Below, piece after piece: positions 26,530 to 35,092 of a stretch of DNA of 64,000 nt. How positions within the stretch are numbered: position 1 is the stretch's first letter; each line of letters begins with the position of its first letter. The notes beneath the pieces were generated by a model. That model was not told the DNA's origin, did not search any database, and worked only from the letters and a program-made list of their open reading frames with translations. A program made the position numbers and the translations under genes. Origin of the DNA: Bergeyella cardium (GTDB taxonomy: Bacteria > Bacteroidota > Bacteroidia > Flavobacteriales > Weeksellaceae); NCBI RefSeq assembly GCF_003614945.1, contig NZ_QYCZ01000001.1, positions 824,001-888,000 of the forward strand, in the 5' to 3' direction.

Positions 26530-27717
26530 ATGAATTTTCAACATCCTGATGAAAACGGCTACTATGGTGAGTTCGGTGGAGCATTCGTTCCAGAGGCACT
26601 TTACCCCAATATACAGGAACTCCAGCAGATATATTTAGAAATTATGGAGTCTGTGGACTTTCAAAAAGAATTTCAGAAGCTATTAAAAAACTATGTAGGG
26701 AGAGAAACGCCGCTCTACTACGCCGAGAACCTGAGTAAGAAATACAGTACGAATATCTATCTGAAAAGAGAAGACCTTAATCATACAGGGGCTCATAAGA
26801 TTAATAATGCCATTGGGCAGGCACTTATCGCGAAGAAATTAGGTAAAAAGCGAGTAATAGCAGAAACAGGAGCAGGGCAGCACGGTGTGGCTACAGCTAC
26901 AGCTTGTGCATTGCTTGGCTTAGACTGTACCATCTATATGGGAGAGGTAGATATGAAAAGGCAAGCTCTAAATGTTGCGCGAATGAAAATGCTCGGAGCA
27001 GAGGTGATACCTGCAACATCTGGTTCTAAAACCTTGACAGATGCCGTAAATGAAGCTTTGGAGGCTTGGATTAACCATTCACAGACTACCCATTATCTCA
27101 TAGGAAGTGCTGTAGGTCCTCATCCTTATCCGGATATGGTAACCCGATTTCAGTCCGTTATCTCTAAGGAGATAAAGCAGCAGCTCTATGAGCAGACAGG
27201 TAGAGAAAATCCAAATTATCTTATTGCCTGCATAGGTGGAGGGAGTAATGCTGGAGGAGCATTTTACCATTTTCTGAATGAACCGGAAGTTAAAATCATC
27301 GCTGCCGAAGGAGGTGGCTTGGGCGTGAGTTCCGGTAAAACTGCGGCAACTACTGCTTTGGGGAGCCTCAGTATCTTGCATGGGAGCCAAAGTCTCGTTA
27401 TCTTAGATGATGAGGGGAAGGTGATAGAGCCTTATTCTATTTCTGCAGGTTTAGATTATCCTGGTATCGGTCCTCTCCACGCTCATTTGTTTAAAAAGGG
27501 AAGGGCAGAGTTTCTTAGCATTAATGATGATGAAGCCCTGAAAGCAGCTTTCCAACTTGCCCAAATAGAAGGGATTATTCCAGCATTGGAATCGGCGCAT
27601 GCTCTTGCTGTATTAGATAAAAAAACATTTTTGGAGAGAGATGTGGTAGTTCTCTGCCTAAGTGGTAGAGGAGATAAGGATATGGAAACCTACCTCGCAA
27701 ATATGAATAGTCAATAG
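26530..27717 (+). CDS. trpB: Tryptophan synthase beta chain
   Basis: A 395-residue PLP enzyme joining indole and serine to tryptophan. Schiff-base Lys90 is in HTGAHKIN, Glu112 in AETGAGQHG, the phosphate cup is GGGSNAGG, and the C-terminus has CLSGRGDKD. This is the trpB1 type, which normally pairs with TrpA. No trpA, trpC or other trp gene lies in the window; the neighbour is a nucleoid protein. It could salvage indole or partner with TrpA encoded elsewhere. A hairpin terminator follows. Confidence 0.96.
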   Translation: MNFQHPDENGYYGEFGGAFVPEALYPNIQELQQIYLEIMESVDFQKEFQKLLKNYVGRETPLYYAENLSKKYSTNIYLKREDLNHTGAHKINNAIGQALIAKKLGKKRVIAETGAGQHGVATATACALLGLDCTIYMGEVDMKRQALNVARMKMLGAEVIPATSGSKTLTDAVNEALEAWINHSQTTHYLIGSAVGPHPYPDMVTRFQSVISKEIKQQLYEQTGRENPNYLIACIGGGSNAGGAFYHFLNEPEVKIIAAEGGGLGVSSGKTAATTALGSLSILHGSQSLVILDDEGKVIEPYSISAGLDYPGIGPLHAHLFKKGRAEFLSINDDEALKAAFQLAQIEGIIPALESAHALAVLDKKTFLERDVVVLCLSGRGDKDMETYLANMNSQ

Positions 27718-27731
27718 AATTGATAGACCTG

Positions 27732-27770
27732 AAAAAGGCTATTCAGAAATTCTGGATAGCCTTTGATTTA
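27732..27770. terminator. Hairpin between convergent trpB and ppa
   Basis: AAAGGCTATTCAG (27734-27746) and CTGGATAGCCTTT (27752-27764) form a long stem with a 5-base loop and one G-T pair; the T run is short. Confidence 0.7.
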
Positions 27771-27786
27771 TGACAAAGCAGGGAGA

Positions 27787-28398
27787 TTATTCCCCATACT
27801 TGTTGTGATAATCTTTTTGAGATGCAGCGATTACTTTCTTCGCGTGTTCTACACCATATACCTCTTGTATTCTGCATTTGGCAGGCTCCGTAGGCAGGTT
27901 TTTATAGGTCAGGAAGTAGTGCATCAGTCTTTTTACTTCGGCTTCTGGCAGGTCAGCAATATCTCGGATATGCCCAAAAGCGTGGTCGCCCACCAGTACT
28001 GCGATGATTTTATCATCCGCTTCGCCTTTATCAATCATTTTAAATCCACCGATAGGAATAGCTTCGAGGAGTATCCCTCCCATTGGGATGTTGTGAGAGC
28101 TGAGTACGCAGATATCCAGTGGGTCATTATCTCCCATTGTAACATCATCGGCACCCATTTCTACTGCTAATTTCTTCACTTCCTCATCACAATAGGTTCT
28201 CGGTATAAATCCATAAAGCGCTGGGATAATATTTGAGAATACTTGTGGACGGTCAATCATCAAATGCCCTGTCTCTTTATCGATTTCATATTTAATCGTG
28301 TCTGATGGTACGATTTCCACAAATACATTTACCTTCTCTGGAGCATTCTCCCCAGCAGATATTCCGTGCCAAGGATGTGCTTGAAATGTTGGTTTCAT
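27787..28398 (-). CDS. ppa: Inorganic pyrophosphatase, family I
   Basis: A 203-residue soluble pyrophosphatase that drives biosynthetic reactions by hydrolysing PPi. The metal-binding signature GDNDPLDICVLS is intact, and FIPRTYC, PIGGFKMIDKGEADDKIIAV and the C-terminal KNYKNLP-like HYFLTYKNLP segment agree with family I. The N-terminal FQAHPWHGIS is typical of Bacteroidota enzymes. It has its own TATCTTTG box and lies downstream of the sulfonolipid-type genes on the same strand, separated by a terminator. Confidence 0.95.
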   Translation of the reverse strand: MKPTFQAHPWHGISAGENAPEKVNVFVEIVPSDTIKYEIDKETGHLMIDRPQVFSNIIPALYGFIPRTYCDEEVKKLAVEMGADDVTMGDNDPLDICVLSSHNIPMGGILLEAIPIGGFKMIDKGEADDKIIAVLVGDHAFGHIRDIADLPEAEVKRLMHYFLTYKNLPTEPAKCRIQEVYGVEHAKKVIAASQKDYHNKYGE

Positions 28399-28436
28399 TC
28401 TATTATTGTTTTATTAATTATTAAATTTAAGGACGC

Positions 28437-28444
28437 CAAAGATA
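28437..28444 (-). promoter_or_regulatory. -7 box for ppa
   Basis: Minus-strand TATCTTTG, 38 bp before ATG 28398. Confidence 0.55.
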
Positions 28445-28539
28445 TGAAATAAAAAATTAAGCGGTAGGTAGGTTTTAAGCAATAAGCAGTGTTTGTTATT
28501 AGAATAAGAGGAGAATGTTTAATCCAGAAGCTATAAAAA

Positions 28540-28583
28540 ATACAAAAAAAGAAAGACCTCCTACTTCATTACGAAGTAGGAGG
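28540..28583 (-). terminator. Intrinsic terminator after the cysteate acyltransferase-like gene
   Basis: CCTCCTACTTC and GAAGTAGGAGG pair (28557-28583); on the minus strand they are followed by a T-rich run of about 15 bases. Confidence 0.88.
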
Positions 28584-28624
28584 CGCCCTCTTAAAATTAA
28601 TCTATATGAAAACAAAAATTTACT

Positions 28625-29899
28625 CTAAATTTCTTTAAAAGCCAAACCTTGCTCGGCGAGGAGTTTTTCGGCTGCTTTTTTATACTCACCGGAAACGAGC
28701 TTTTCGTGGATTGCCTCAAATGCGGCGAGGGTTTCATTAATCTCTGCATCGGTGTGAGAAGCGGTAGGAATGAGCCTAAGGAGAATCATACCTTTTGGAA
28801 TTACGGGATAAACCACTACGGAGGTGAAAATACCGAAATTCTCACGGAGGTCTTTCACCAGAAGCGTTGCTTCTACAGGGCTACCCTCCATAAATACGGG
28901 CGTTACGCAAGTATTGGTATCCCCGAGATTGAAGCCTCTTTCACGGAGACCCGATTGGAGTTTATTCACATTCTCCCAGAGCTTGGCTTTTATCTCTGGT
29001 CGGCTTCTTAGGAGTTCCAATCTCTTCAGCCCACCAATAACCATAGGCATTGTGAGGGACTTTGCAAAGATTTGAGAACGGAGGTTAAACTTCAGATATC
29101 GGATAATCTCTTTATTCCCCGCTACGAATGCTCCAAAGCCTGCCATAGACTTGGCAAAAGTAGAAAAATAGACATCTATCTGGTCTTGGCAACCTTGCTC
29201 TTCGCCAGCACCGGCACCCGTTTTACCGAGCGTACCAAAGCCGTGGGCATCATCTACCAAGAGCCTGAAATCGTATTTCTTTTTAAGTTCGCATATTTCT
29301 TTTAGCTTGCCCTGCTGACCTCTCATTCCGAAAACTCCTTCGGTAATGACGAGGATACCGCCACCGTTTTCCTCCGCTACTTTGGTTGCTCTTTGGAGGT
29401 TCTTTTCAAGGCTTTCAATATCATTATGTCTGTAGGTAAATCTCTTCCCAGAGTGCAGGCGAACGCCATCTACGATACAGGCGTGGGAATCTACATCGTA
29501 TACAATCACATCATTTCTGCTTACCAAAGCATCGATGATGGAAAGCATTCCTTGGTACCCAAAGTTAAGGAGATAGGCAGCCTCTTTTTGGACAAATTCT
29601 GCCAATTCTCTTTCCAATTGAAGGTGGGCATCGGTCTCGCCAGACATTGCGCGCGCACCCATTGGGTAAAACATACCGTACTCAGCCGCTGCTTTGGCAT
29701 CTGCTTCCTTTACTTCTGGGTGGTTGCAGAGACCTAAATAGTCGTTAGCCGACCAGAATACTACTTCTTTCCCTTGGAATTTCATTCTTGGACCGATAGG
29801 ACCTTCTAATCTTGGGAAAATAAAATACCCCTCGCCATAGTCTGCAAACTGACCTAATGGACCAGGGTTTTCTTTAATTCTATCAAAAATATCTACCAT
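28625..29899 (-). CDS. AONS-family PLP acyltransferase, probable cysteate fatty-acyltransferase
   Basis: A 424-residue alpha-oxoamine synthase. His139 (VDSHACIVDG) stacks on PLP, Asp217 and His219 lie in VDDAHGFG, and Lys250 in STFAKSMAG is the Schiff-base residue. The N-terminus (MVDIFDRIKENPGPLGQFAD ... EGYFIFPRLEGPIGPRMKF) is that of the flavobacterial branch to which the cysteate acyltransferase of Flavobacterium johnsoniae belongs. That enzyme condenses cysteate with an acyl thioester in sulfonolipid (capnine) synthesis. Serine palmitoyltransferase or 2-amino-3-ketobutyrate ligase are alternatives. The upstream cysteine-synthase-like gene favours the cysteate reading. It has its own TACATTTG box. 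Confidence 0.8.
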   Translation of the reverse strand: MVDIFDRIKENPGPLGQFADYGEGYFIFPRLEGPIGPRMKFQGKEVVFWSANDYLGLCNHPEVKEADAKAAAEYGMFYPMGARAMSGETDAHLQLERELAEFVQKEAAYLLNFGYQGMLSIIDALVSRNDVIVYDVDSHACIVDGVRLHSGKRFTYRHNDIESLEKNLQRATKVAEENGGGILVITEGVFGMRGQQGKLKEICELKKKYDFRLLVDDAHGFGTLGKTGAGAGEEQGCQDQIDVYFSTFAKSMAGFGAFVAGNKEIIRYLKFNLRSQIFAKSLTMPMVIGGLKRLELLRSRPEIKAKLWENVNKLQSGLRERGFNLGDTNTCVTPVFMEGSPVEATLLVKDLRENFGIFTSVVVYPVIPKGMILLRLIPTASHTDAEINETLAAFEAIHEKLVSGEYKKAAEKLLAEQGLAFKEI

Positions 29900-29931
29900 T
29901 TTATGATACTGATTTTATTATTTAATGGTTG

Positions 29932-29939
29932 CAAATGTA
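29932..29939 (-). promoter_or_regulatory. -7 box for the cysteate acyltransferase-like gene
   Basis: Minus-strand TACATTTG, 32 bp before ATG 29899; indicates separate expression from the upstream PLP gene. Confidence 0.6.
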
Positions 29940-29991
29940 ATTAAAATAATAGAACCTCCTGCATAAAACAGGAGGCTATCTCAATATATCT

Positions 29992-30993
29992 TTATTCTTT
30001 ATGAGATGGGAGGAAGCCTTGCTCTTGCATCCACTGGTCGCTATAGACTTTGGAGATGTACCGAGAGCCGTGGTCTGGGAAGATGAGCACCGCTAAGTCA
30101 TCCTTGCTGAGAGGGTTCTTTTCTACATATTGTAAAAAGCCTTGCATTACTGCACCTGTGGTATATCCGCCGAAAATAGCTTCGCTCAGAGCTATTTCCC
30201 TCACCCTTAGGGCTGCATCTTTGTCATTCACTCGCTCGTATTCATCTATCAGGTCAAAGAGCAAAGCGGAAGGGATTAAATTCTTACCCATCCCCTCAAT
30301 CTGATAAGGGTGGATGTCTTCTTTATTGATTTTTCCTGTATCAAAATAGCCTTTGAGAATGGAGCCATCGGCATCTACACCTATAACTTTGATGTTTGGA
30401 TTTTTCTCTTTGAGGAACTTCGCTGTGCCAGAAATCGTACCTCCAGTTCCTGTACAGGCAAACAGATGGGTAATCTTTCCTTCGGTTTGTTCCCAGATTT
30501 CCCTGCCTGTGCTTTGGTAATGAGCATCGATGTTCAGTTCATTAAAATACTGATTGATGTATATGGCATTAGGGGTTTCTTGGGCTATTCGTTTTGCGGT
30601 TTCGTAGTAGGACCTTGGGTCGTCTGGCTCTACATTGGCAGGGCATATATGCACTTCTGCACCGAGAGCTTTTAGATAAGACATTTTCTCTGGCTTGGTT
30701 TTATCGCTAACGGCAAGTATGCACTTATAGCCCTTAATAATGGCAACCATTGCAAGTGCAAAACCCGTATTCCCAGAGGTGGTTTCTACGATAACGGAAT
30801 CTGGGTTAAGGAGCCCTTTCTTCTCTGCATTCTCTACAATGTGCAGCGCGATTCTGTCTTTTGCGGAATGACCAGGGTTAAAGCATTCTAACTTGGCATA
30901 TACCTTTGCAGGAGTGTTTCCTACCGTTTTATTGAGCTTTACAAGGGGAGTATTCCCTATAAGTTCAAGAATATTATCGTGAACATTCTTCAT
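29992..30993 (-). CDS. Cysteine-synthase-family PLP enzyme, probable cysteate synthase
   Basis: A 333-residue fold-type II PLP enzyme. Lys45 in PGHSAKDR binds PLP, TSGNTG (72-77) is the substrate loop and GTGGTISG (182-189) the phosphate cup. In place of the common CysK NPxGSVKDR it has NPGHSAKDR, and no CBS domains follow. Its place next to an AONS-family acyltransferase, same strand, 92 bp apart, matches the pair in sulfonolipid producers where this enzyme makes cysteate from phosphoserine and sulfite. An ordinary O-acetylserine sulfhydrylase or cystathionine beta-synthase remains possible. Confidence 0.75.
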   Translation of the reverse strand: MKNVHDNILELIGNTPLVKLNKTVGNTPAKVYAKLECFNPGHSAKDRIALHIVENAEKKGLLNPDSVIVETTSGNTGFALAMVAIIKGYKCILAVSDKTKPEKMSYLKALGAEVHICPANVEPDDPRSYYETAKRIAQETPNAIYINQYFNELNIDAHYQSTGREIWEQTEGKITHLFACTGTGGTISGTAKFLKEKNPNIKVIGVDADGSILKGYFDTGKINKEDIHPYQIEGMGKNLIPSALLFDLIDEYERVNDKDAALRVREIALSEAIFGGYTTGAVMQGFLQYVEKNPLSKDDLAVLIFPDHGSRYISKVYSDQWMQEQGFLPSHKE

Positions 30994-31015
30994 TTCTATA
31001 TCTTTTTATGGTTTG

Positions 31016-31023
31016 CAAATATA
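31016..31023 (-). promoter_or_regulatory. -7 box for the cysteate synthase-like gene
   Basis: Minus-strand TATATTTG, 22 bp before ATG 30993. Confidence 0.6.
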
Positions 31024-31044
31024 TTATATTATCTAAGGAGCGTT

Positions 31045-33003
31045 TTAGTTCAGCTGGCTCCCCAAGTATTCCCATTCTTGAAGGGCTAAATCCAGTTCCT
31101 CTTTTTTGGCGTTATAGGTTTCTAATGCCTCTTCTGAGGGGTTAGACTTGGAGAAATCCACTTCAAAAGCTTCTATTTCGAGTTCGAGCTGGGAGATTTT
31201 CTCTTCCACTTTTTTTATCTTGTTCTGCAAAGCCTTTTGCTCTTTGCTTACGAAGGTATTTTTTGTAGTTGTAACCTCTGTTTTAGCTGAAGTCTCAGAG
31301 CTTTTATCTCTATTTTGATGAGTGTGTTCCTGCTTTGGGGAGGTTCTGGAGCTTTCCAGTTTTGCTTTCTCCATAGAGACTTCACGGAGGCTTTCCTTTT
31401 GTCTGTATTCGAGGTATTCATCTATATTGCCGAGGAATTCTTTCATCTTTCCGTTTCGGAATTCAAAGATTTTATCAGCAAGCCCTTGGAGGAATTCCCT
31501 GTCGTGCGAGATAACGATGAGCGTACCCTCAAACTTATTTAATGCGAGCTTGATAATCTCCTTAGACTGTATGTCTAAGTGGTTGGTAGGCTCGTCCATA
31601 ATCAGCGTATTGAATGGTCGCAGGAGGAGTTTGCAGAGGGCTAATCGGTTTCTCTCGCCTCCCGAGAGTACTTTGGTCTTTTTATCTACATCTTCACCAG
31701 AGAAGAGGAAGCTCCCGAGCAGGTCTCTTACTCTTGGTCTGGTTTCTTCGGTGGCAGCATCTTCAGCTTCTTGGAGTACGGTTTTATTCGGGTCTAATAC
31801 CTCTTCTTGGTTCTGTGCAAAGTAGCCGATATTTACATTATGACCGAGCGACCAGCTTCCTGTATAATCGGTGATTACACCTGACAGAATCTTTGCAAGG
31901 GTAGTTTTCCCCTGACCGTTTTGCCCGAGAAGAGCTATCCTGTCGCCTCTTTCCACGAAGAAATTTACACCATCAAAGACTTTTTTATCTCCGTAGGATT
32001 TACCGAGGTTTTCGGCTTCAAAAATAACTTTACCTGGTATGATGGATTGCTCAAATCGGATATTAAACTTGGAGACATCTTCATTATCTATCTCTATCCG
32101 CTCAATCTTTTCCAACTTCTTGATGAGCGACTGTGCAAAGCTCGCCTTAGTAGCAGATGCACGGAATTTATTGATGTTATCTTCCATTTGCTTTATCTCT
32201 GCATCCTGATTTTTCTTTGCCTGCATCAGTTTTTCTCGTCTTTCTTTCCTTAGCTCAAGGTATTTTGAGTAGTTGGCTTTGTAGTCATCAATCTTTTTAT
32301 TATTCACATCAAAGGTTCTGTTGCACACGGAGGTCATAAACTGCTTATCGTGGCTTACGAGGACAATTGCCCCTGTGTAGTCCTTTAAAAAGTTTTCTAA
32401 CCAGATGATGGACTCCATATCCAAGTGGTTGGTAGGCTCGTCCAGCAGCAGAAGGTCATTATTTTGGAGGAGGAGTTTTGCGAGTTCTATCCTCATCCGC
32501 CAGCCTCCAGAGAAGGTATCGGTGATTTTATTAAAGTCATCTGCCTTGAATCCGAGCCCGAGAAGGACTTTTTCCACATCGCCTTCCAGATTATAGGCAT
32601 CGTGGTGCTGGAGTATATCATTGAGGTCGGTCATTCTTTGGATGAGGTTGGCATAGTCGTCAGACTCGTAATCTGTACGCGTAGTGAGCTGCTCATTAAC
32701 CTCTTCCAGCTCGGCTTTCCATTGATTAATCTGCTCAAAAGCCTGTAGAGTTTCCTCCCAGACTGTTCGCCCTTTTACAAAATCAAGGTCTTGTTTTAGA
32801 ATTCCGATGGTGATATTCCCTTCTGGAACTACATTTCCCTCATAGAAATTAATTTCATTAGAGAGGATTTTCAGCAGTGTAGATTTCCCTGCTCCATTTT
32901 TACCGACTAAACCGATTTTATCTGCTCTTTTTATGGTGAAATTTACATCTCGGAATAAATAATTCCCCGAATGGTGCAGACCTAAACCCTGAACTGATAG
33001 CAT
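31045..33003 (-). CDS. ABC-F family ATPase
   Basis: A 652-residue protein with two ABC domains and no membrane segments. Domain 1 has Walker A LVGKNGAGKST, signature FSGGWRMRIELA and Walker B LLLLDEPTNHLD. Domain 2 has LLGQNGQGKTT, LSGGERNRLALC and LIMDEPTNHLD. A charged linker lies between them and a coiled-coil tail at the end (QNKIKKVEEKISQLELEIEAF), as in Uup and YheS. ABC-F proteins act on the ribosome; the tail points to a Uup/YheS-like housekeeping type over an antibiotic-resistance type. Confidence 0.92.
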   Translation of the reverse strand: MLSVQGLGLHHSGNYLFRDVNFTIKRADKIGLVGKNGAGKSTLLKILSNEINFYEGNVVPEGNITIGILKQDLDFVKGRTVWEETLQAFEQINQWKAELEEVNEQLTTRTDYESDDYANLIQRMTDLNDILQHHDAYNLEGDVEKVLLGLGFKADDFNKITDTFSGGWRMRIELAKLLLQNNDLLLLDEPTNHLDMESIIWLENFLKDYTGAIVLVSHDKQFMTSVCNRTFDVNNKKIDDYKANYSKYLELRKERREKLMQAKKNQDAEIKQMEDNINKFRASATKASFAQSLIKKLEKIERIEIDNEDVSKFNIRFEQSIIPGKVIFEAENLGKSYGDKKVFDGVNFFVERGDRIALLGQNGQGKTTLAKILSGVITDYTGSWSLGHNVNIGYFAQNQEEVLDPNKTVLQEAEDAATEETRPRVRDLLGSFLFSGEDVDKKTKVLSGGERNRLALCKLLLRPFNTLIMDEPTNHLDIQSKEIIKLALNKFEGTLIVISHDREFLQGLADKIFEFRNGKMKEFLGNIDEYLEYRQKESLREVSMEKAKLESSRTSPKQEHTHQNRDKSSETSAKTEVTTTKNTFVSKEQKALQNKIKKVEEKISQLELEIEAFEVDFSKSNPSEEALETYNAKKEELDLALQEWEYLGSQLN

Positions 33004-33033
33004 TTCCTTAATAAAAGATTAAAATTAAGCCCG

Positions 33034-33041
33034 CAAAGATA
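33034..33041 (-). promoter_or_regulatory. -7 box for the ABC-F gene
   Basis: Minus-strand TATCTTTG, 30 bp before ATG 33003. Confidence 0.55.
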
Positions 33042-33049
33042 ATGTTTTT

Positions 33050-33120
33050 AGCGGTTAGCACTATAGTTGGTGAGTACAGTATAGCTTGTGAGGCTCTTAT
33101 CCACAGCACTGCAGGTATTT
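33050..33120. repeat. Decayed copies of the dispersed GC-rich units
   Basis: cactatagttggtgagtac and agtatagcttgtgaggctc are diverged forms of caccgtagccggtgaggca; ccacagcactgcaggtattta parallels ccacagcgtggcaggcattta at 45.3 kb. Confidence 0.55.
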
Positions 33121-33124
33121 ATCA

Positions 33125-33176
33125 CTAAAAGCCATTAGCCAGCTGCCAAAAGCTAAAAGCTAAAAGCTAATAGCCC
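33125..33176. repeat. Heptamer minisatellite upstream of uvrC
   Basis: aaaagct repeats three times in a row, preceded by agccatt and agccagc and followed by aatagcc; it runs into the uvrC promoter box. Confidence 0.75.
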
Positions 33177-33184
33177 TATATTTG
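33177..33184 (+). promoter_or_regulatory. -7 box for uvrC, only 5 bp before the start codon
   Basis: TATATTTG ends 5 bp before ATG 33190, so transcription should begin at or within a base or two of the ATG. Confidence 0.65.
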
Positions 33185-33189
33185 CACCT

Positions 33190-34986
33190 ATGAATTCCGA
33201 GCTTGAATTACAACTTAAGACTTTGCCCACAGAGCCTGGGGTGTATAGATATTACGATAAAAACAATCAGCTACTGTATGTAGGAAAAGCAAAAAACCTG
33301 AAAAAAAGGGTGATGTCCTATTTCAATAAAAAACTCTCAGGGTACAAGACCAAGATTATGGTAGGCAAGATTCATCATTTGGAAACCACCATTGTACCCA
33401 GTGAATACGATGCACTCATCCTTGAAAATAACCTGATAAAAGAATACCAGCCCTTCTACAATGTAATGATGAAGGACGATAAATCTTACCCCTGGCTATG
33501 TATTAAAAATGAGCATTTCCCAAGAATCTTCCTCACCCGAAAGAGAATAAAGGACGGCTCCGAATACTATGGACCTTATGCCAAGATAAAACCCGCGAGA
33601 GTACTCTTAGAGACCATTAAACAGATTTATAAAATCCGCTCCTGTGGTCTTAATTTATCCCCAGAAAAGATTGCCGAAGGCAAGTACAGAGTATGTTTGG
33701 AATACCATATAAAGAACTGCGAAGGTCCTTGCGAAGGCTTGGAACTCGAAGAGGAGTATAATAAAAAAATAGATGCCATCAGGGGAATCGTAAAAGGGGA
33801 TTTCAGGCTGGCAAAAAAGTACCTGACCGAGCAAATGCTCCACTACGCAGGGAGATTAGAATTTGAAAAAGCACAAGCCGAAAAAGAAAAACTCACCCTC
33901 CTCGAAGATTACCAAGCAAAGCACACCGTAACCAATCCGAATATAGACGATGTAGATGTCTTTGGAATGACAAGCGATGAGGTAGCAGTCTATATCAACT
34001 TCTTTAAAATTCGAAATGGAAACATCATACAGAGCTACACCACTGAGATAAAACGAATTTTAGAGGAAACCGATGAGGAAATATTAGAGGAGGCATTGAT
34101 AGAAATCCGCCAGAAGTTCAGATCGGATTCTAAGGAAATCCTCCTCCCTTTCCACCTTAGCGTAGAAATCCCCAACACTAAGATCTTCGTGCCCAGAGCA
34201 GGAGATAAGAAACGAATCGTAGAGCTCTCCGAAAAGAATGCAAAAGAATACCGCATAGAAAAGCTGAAACAAACCCAGATTTTAGACCCTGAAAGGCATA
34301 CCAACCGCATAATGGCAGAGATGAAAACCCTCCTCAGAATGCCCGTAGAGCCCCGCCATATAGAGGGATTCGATAATTCTAACATACAAGGGACAAACCC
34401 CGTATCTGCCTGTGTAGTCTTTAAAAATGGCAAGCCCAGCAAGGAGGATTACCGCATCTTTCATCCCAAAACAGTGCAGGGGGCAAATGATTTTGCCACA
34501 ATGGAAGAAGTCATCTACCGCCGTTATAAGCGGATTTTAGATGAAGACCGAGAACTCCCACAATTGATATTAATAGATGGTGGAAAGGGCCAACTCTCAT
34601 CGGCGGTAAAAAGCCTGAAACTTCTCGGTTTGTATGGTAAAATCACCATTATCGGGATAGCTAAAAGATTGGAAGAACTCTACTTCCCCGAAGATTCCAT
34701 CCCGCTTTATTTAGACAAAAAATCTGAGACGCTGAAAATCCTCCAACAGGTGAGGGACGAGTCTCACCGCTTTGGAGTGAGGCACCACAGAATCCGCAGG
34801 AAAAATACCACCATCAAGTCCGAGCTTCAAGAAATACCGGGCATTGGTGAGAAAAGCATCACCCTCCTCCTCTCCAAGCTCAAATCGGTAAAACGAATAA
34901 AAGAATCCCCCCTCGAAACCCTCGAAGAAATCCTCGGCAAAGCCAAAGCAAAACTCATCTGGGAGTATTTTCACCGTACTCAATAA
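33190..34986 (+). CDS. uvrC: Excinuclease ABC subunit C
   Basis: A 598-residue nuclease of nucleotide excision repair. The GIY-YIG domain is at residues 15-95 (GVYRYYDKNNQLLYVGKAKN). A UVR motif is near residue 210 (AGRLEFEKAQAEKEKLTLL), the RNase H-like 5'-incision domain follows (HIEGFDNSNIQGTNPVSACVV; LILIDGGKGQLSSAV), and two helix-hairpin-helix motifs close it (EIPGIGEKSITLLL). Complete length. It makes both incisions around UvrAB-marked lesions; uvrA starts at the right end of the window. Its mRNA is probably leaderless. Confidence 0.97.
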   Translation: MNSELELQLKTLPTEPGVYRYYDKNNQLLYVGKAKNLKKRVMSYFNKKLSGYKTKIMVGKIHHLETTIVPSEYDALILENNLIKEYQPFYNVMMKDDKSYPWLCIKNEHFPRIFLTRKRIKDGSEYYGPYAKIKPARVLLETIKQIYKIRSCGLNLSPEKIAEGKYRVCLEYHIKNCEGPCEGLELEEEYNKKIDAIRGIVKGDFRLAKKYLTEQMLHYAGRLEFEKAQAEKEKLTLLEDYQAKHTVTNPNIDDVDVFGMTSDEVAVYINFFKIRNGNIIQSYTTEIKRILEETDEEILEEALIEIRQKFRSDSKEILLPFHLSVEIPNTKIFVPRAGDKKRIVELSEKNAKEYRIEKLKQTQILDPERHTNRIMAEMKTLLRMPVEPRHIEGFDNSNIQGTNPVSACVVFKNGKPSKEDYRIFHPKTVQGANDFATMEEVIYRRYKRILDEDRELPQLILIDGGKGQLSSAVKSLKLLGLYGKITIIGIAKRLEELYFPEDSIPLYLDKKSETLKILQQVRDESHRFGVRHHRIRRKNTTIKSELQEIPGIGEKSITLLLSKLKSVKRIKESPLETLEEILGKAKAKLIWEYFHRTQ

Positions 34987-35005
34987 ACCAGCCATTTAGT
35001 CAAAA

Positions 35006-35092
35006 GGTCTAAAGTTGACCCCTACAGGATCTGAAATTGACCCCATTGGGTATTAAAACAGACCCTACAGGGTATTAAGAGAGCCAGAATTC
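35006..35092. repeat. Degenerate 21-22-bp tandem array between convergent uvrC and hemerythrin genes
   Basis: Four units start ggtcta, ggatct, ggtatt and ggtatt at 35006, 35027, 35049 and 35071 and carry gacccc/gaccct/gagcc at a fixed offset. Units 1 and 3 contain separated palindromic arms (GGTC..GACC; GGGT..ACCC). The array extends into the last codons of the hemerythrin gene. Confidence 0.7.
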
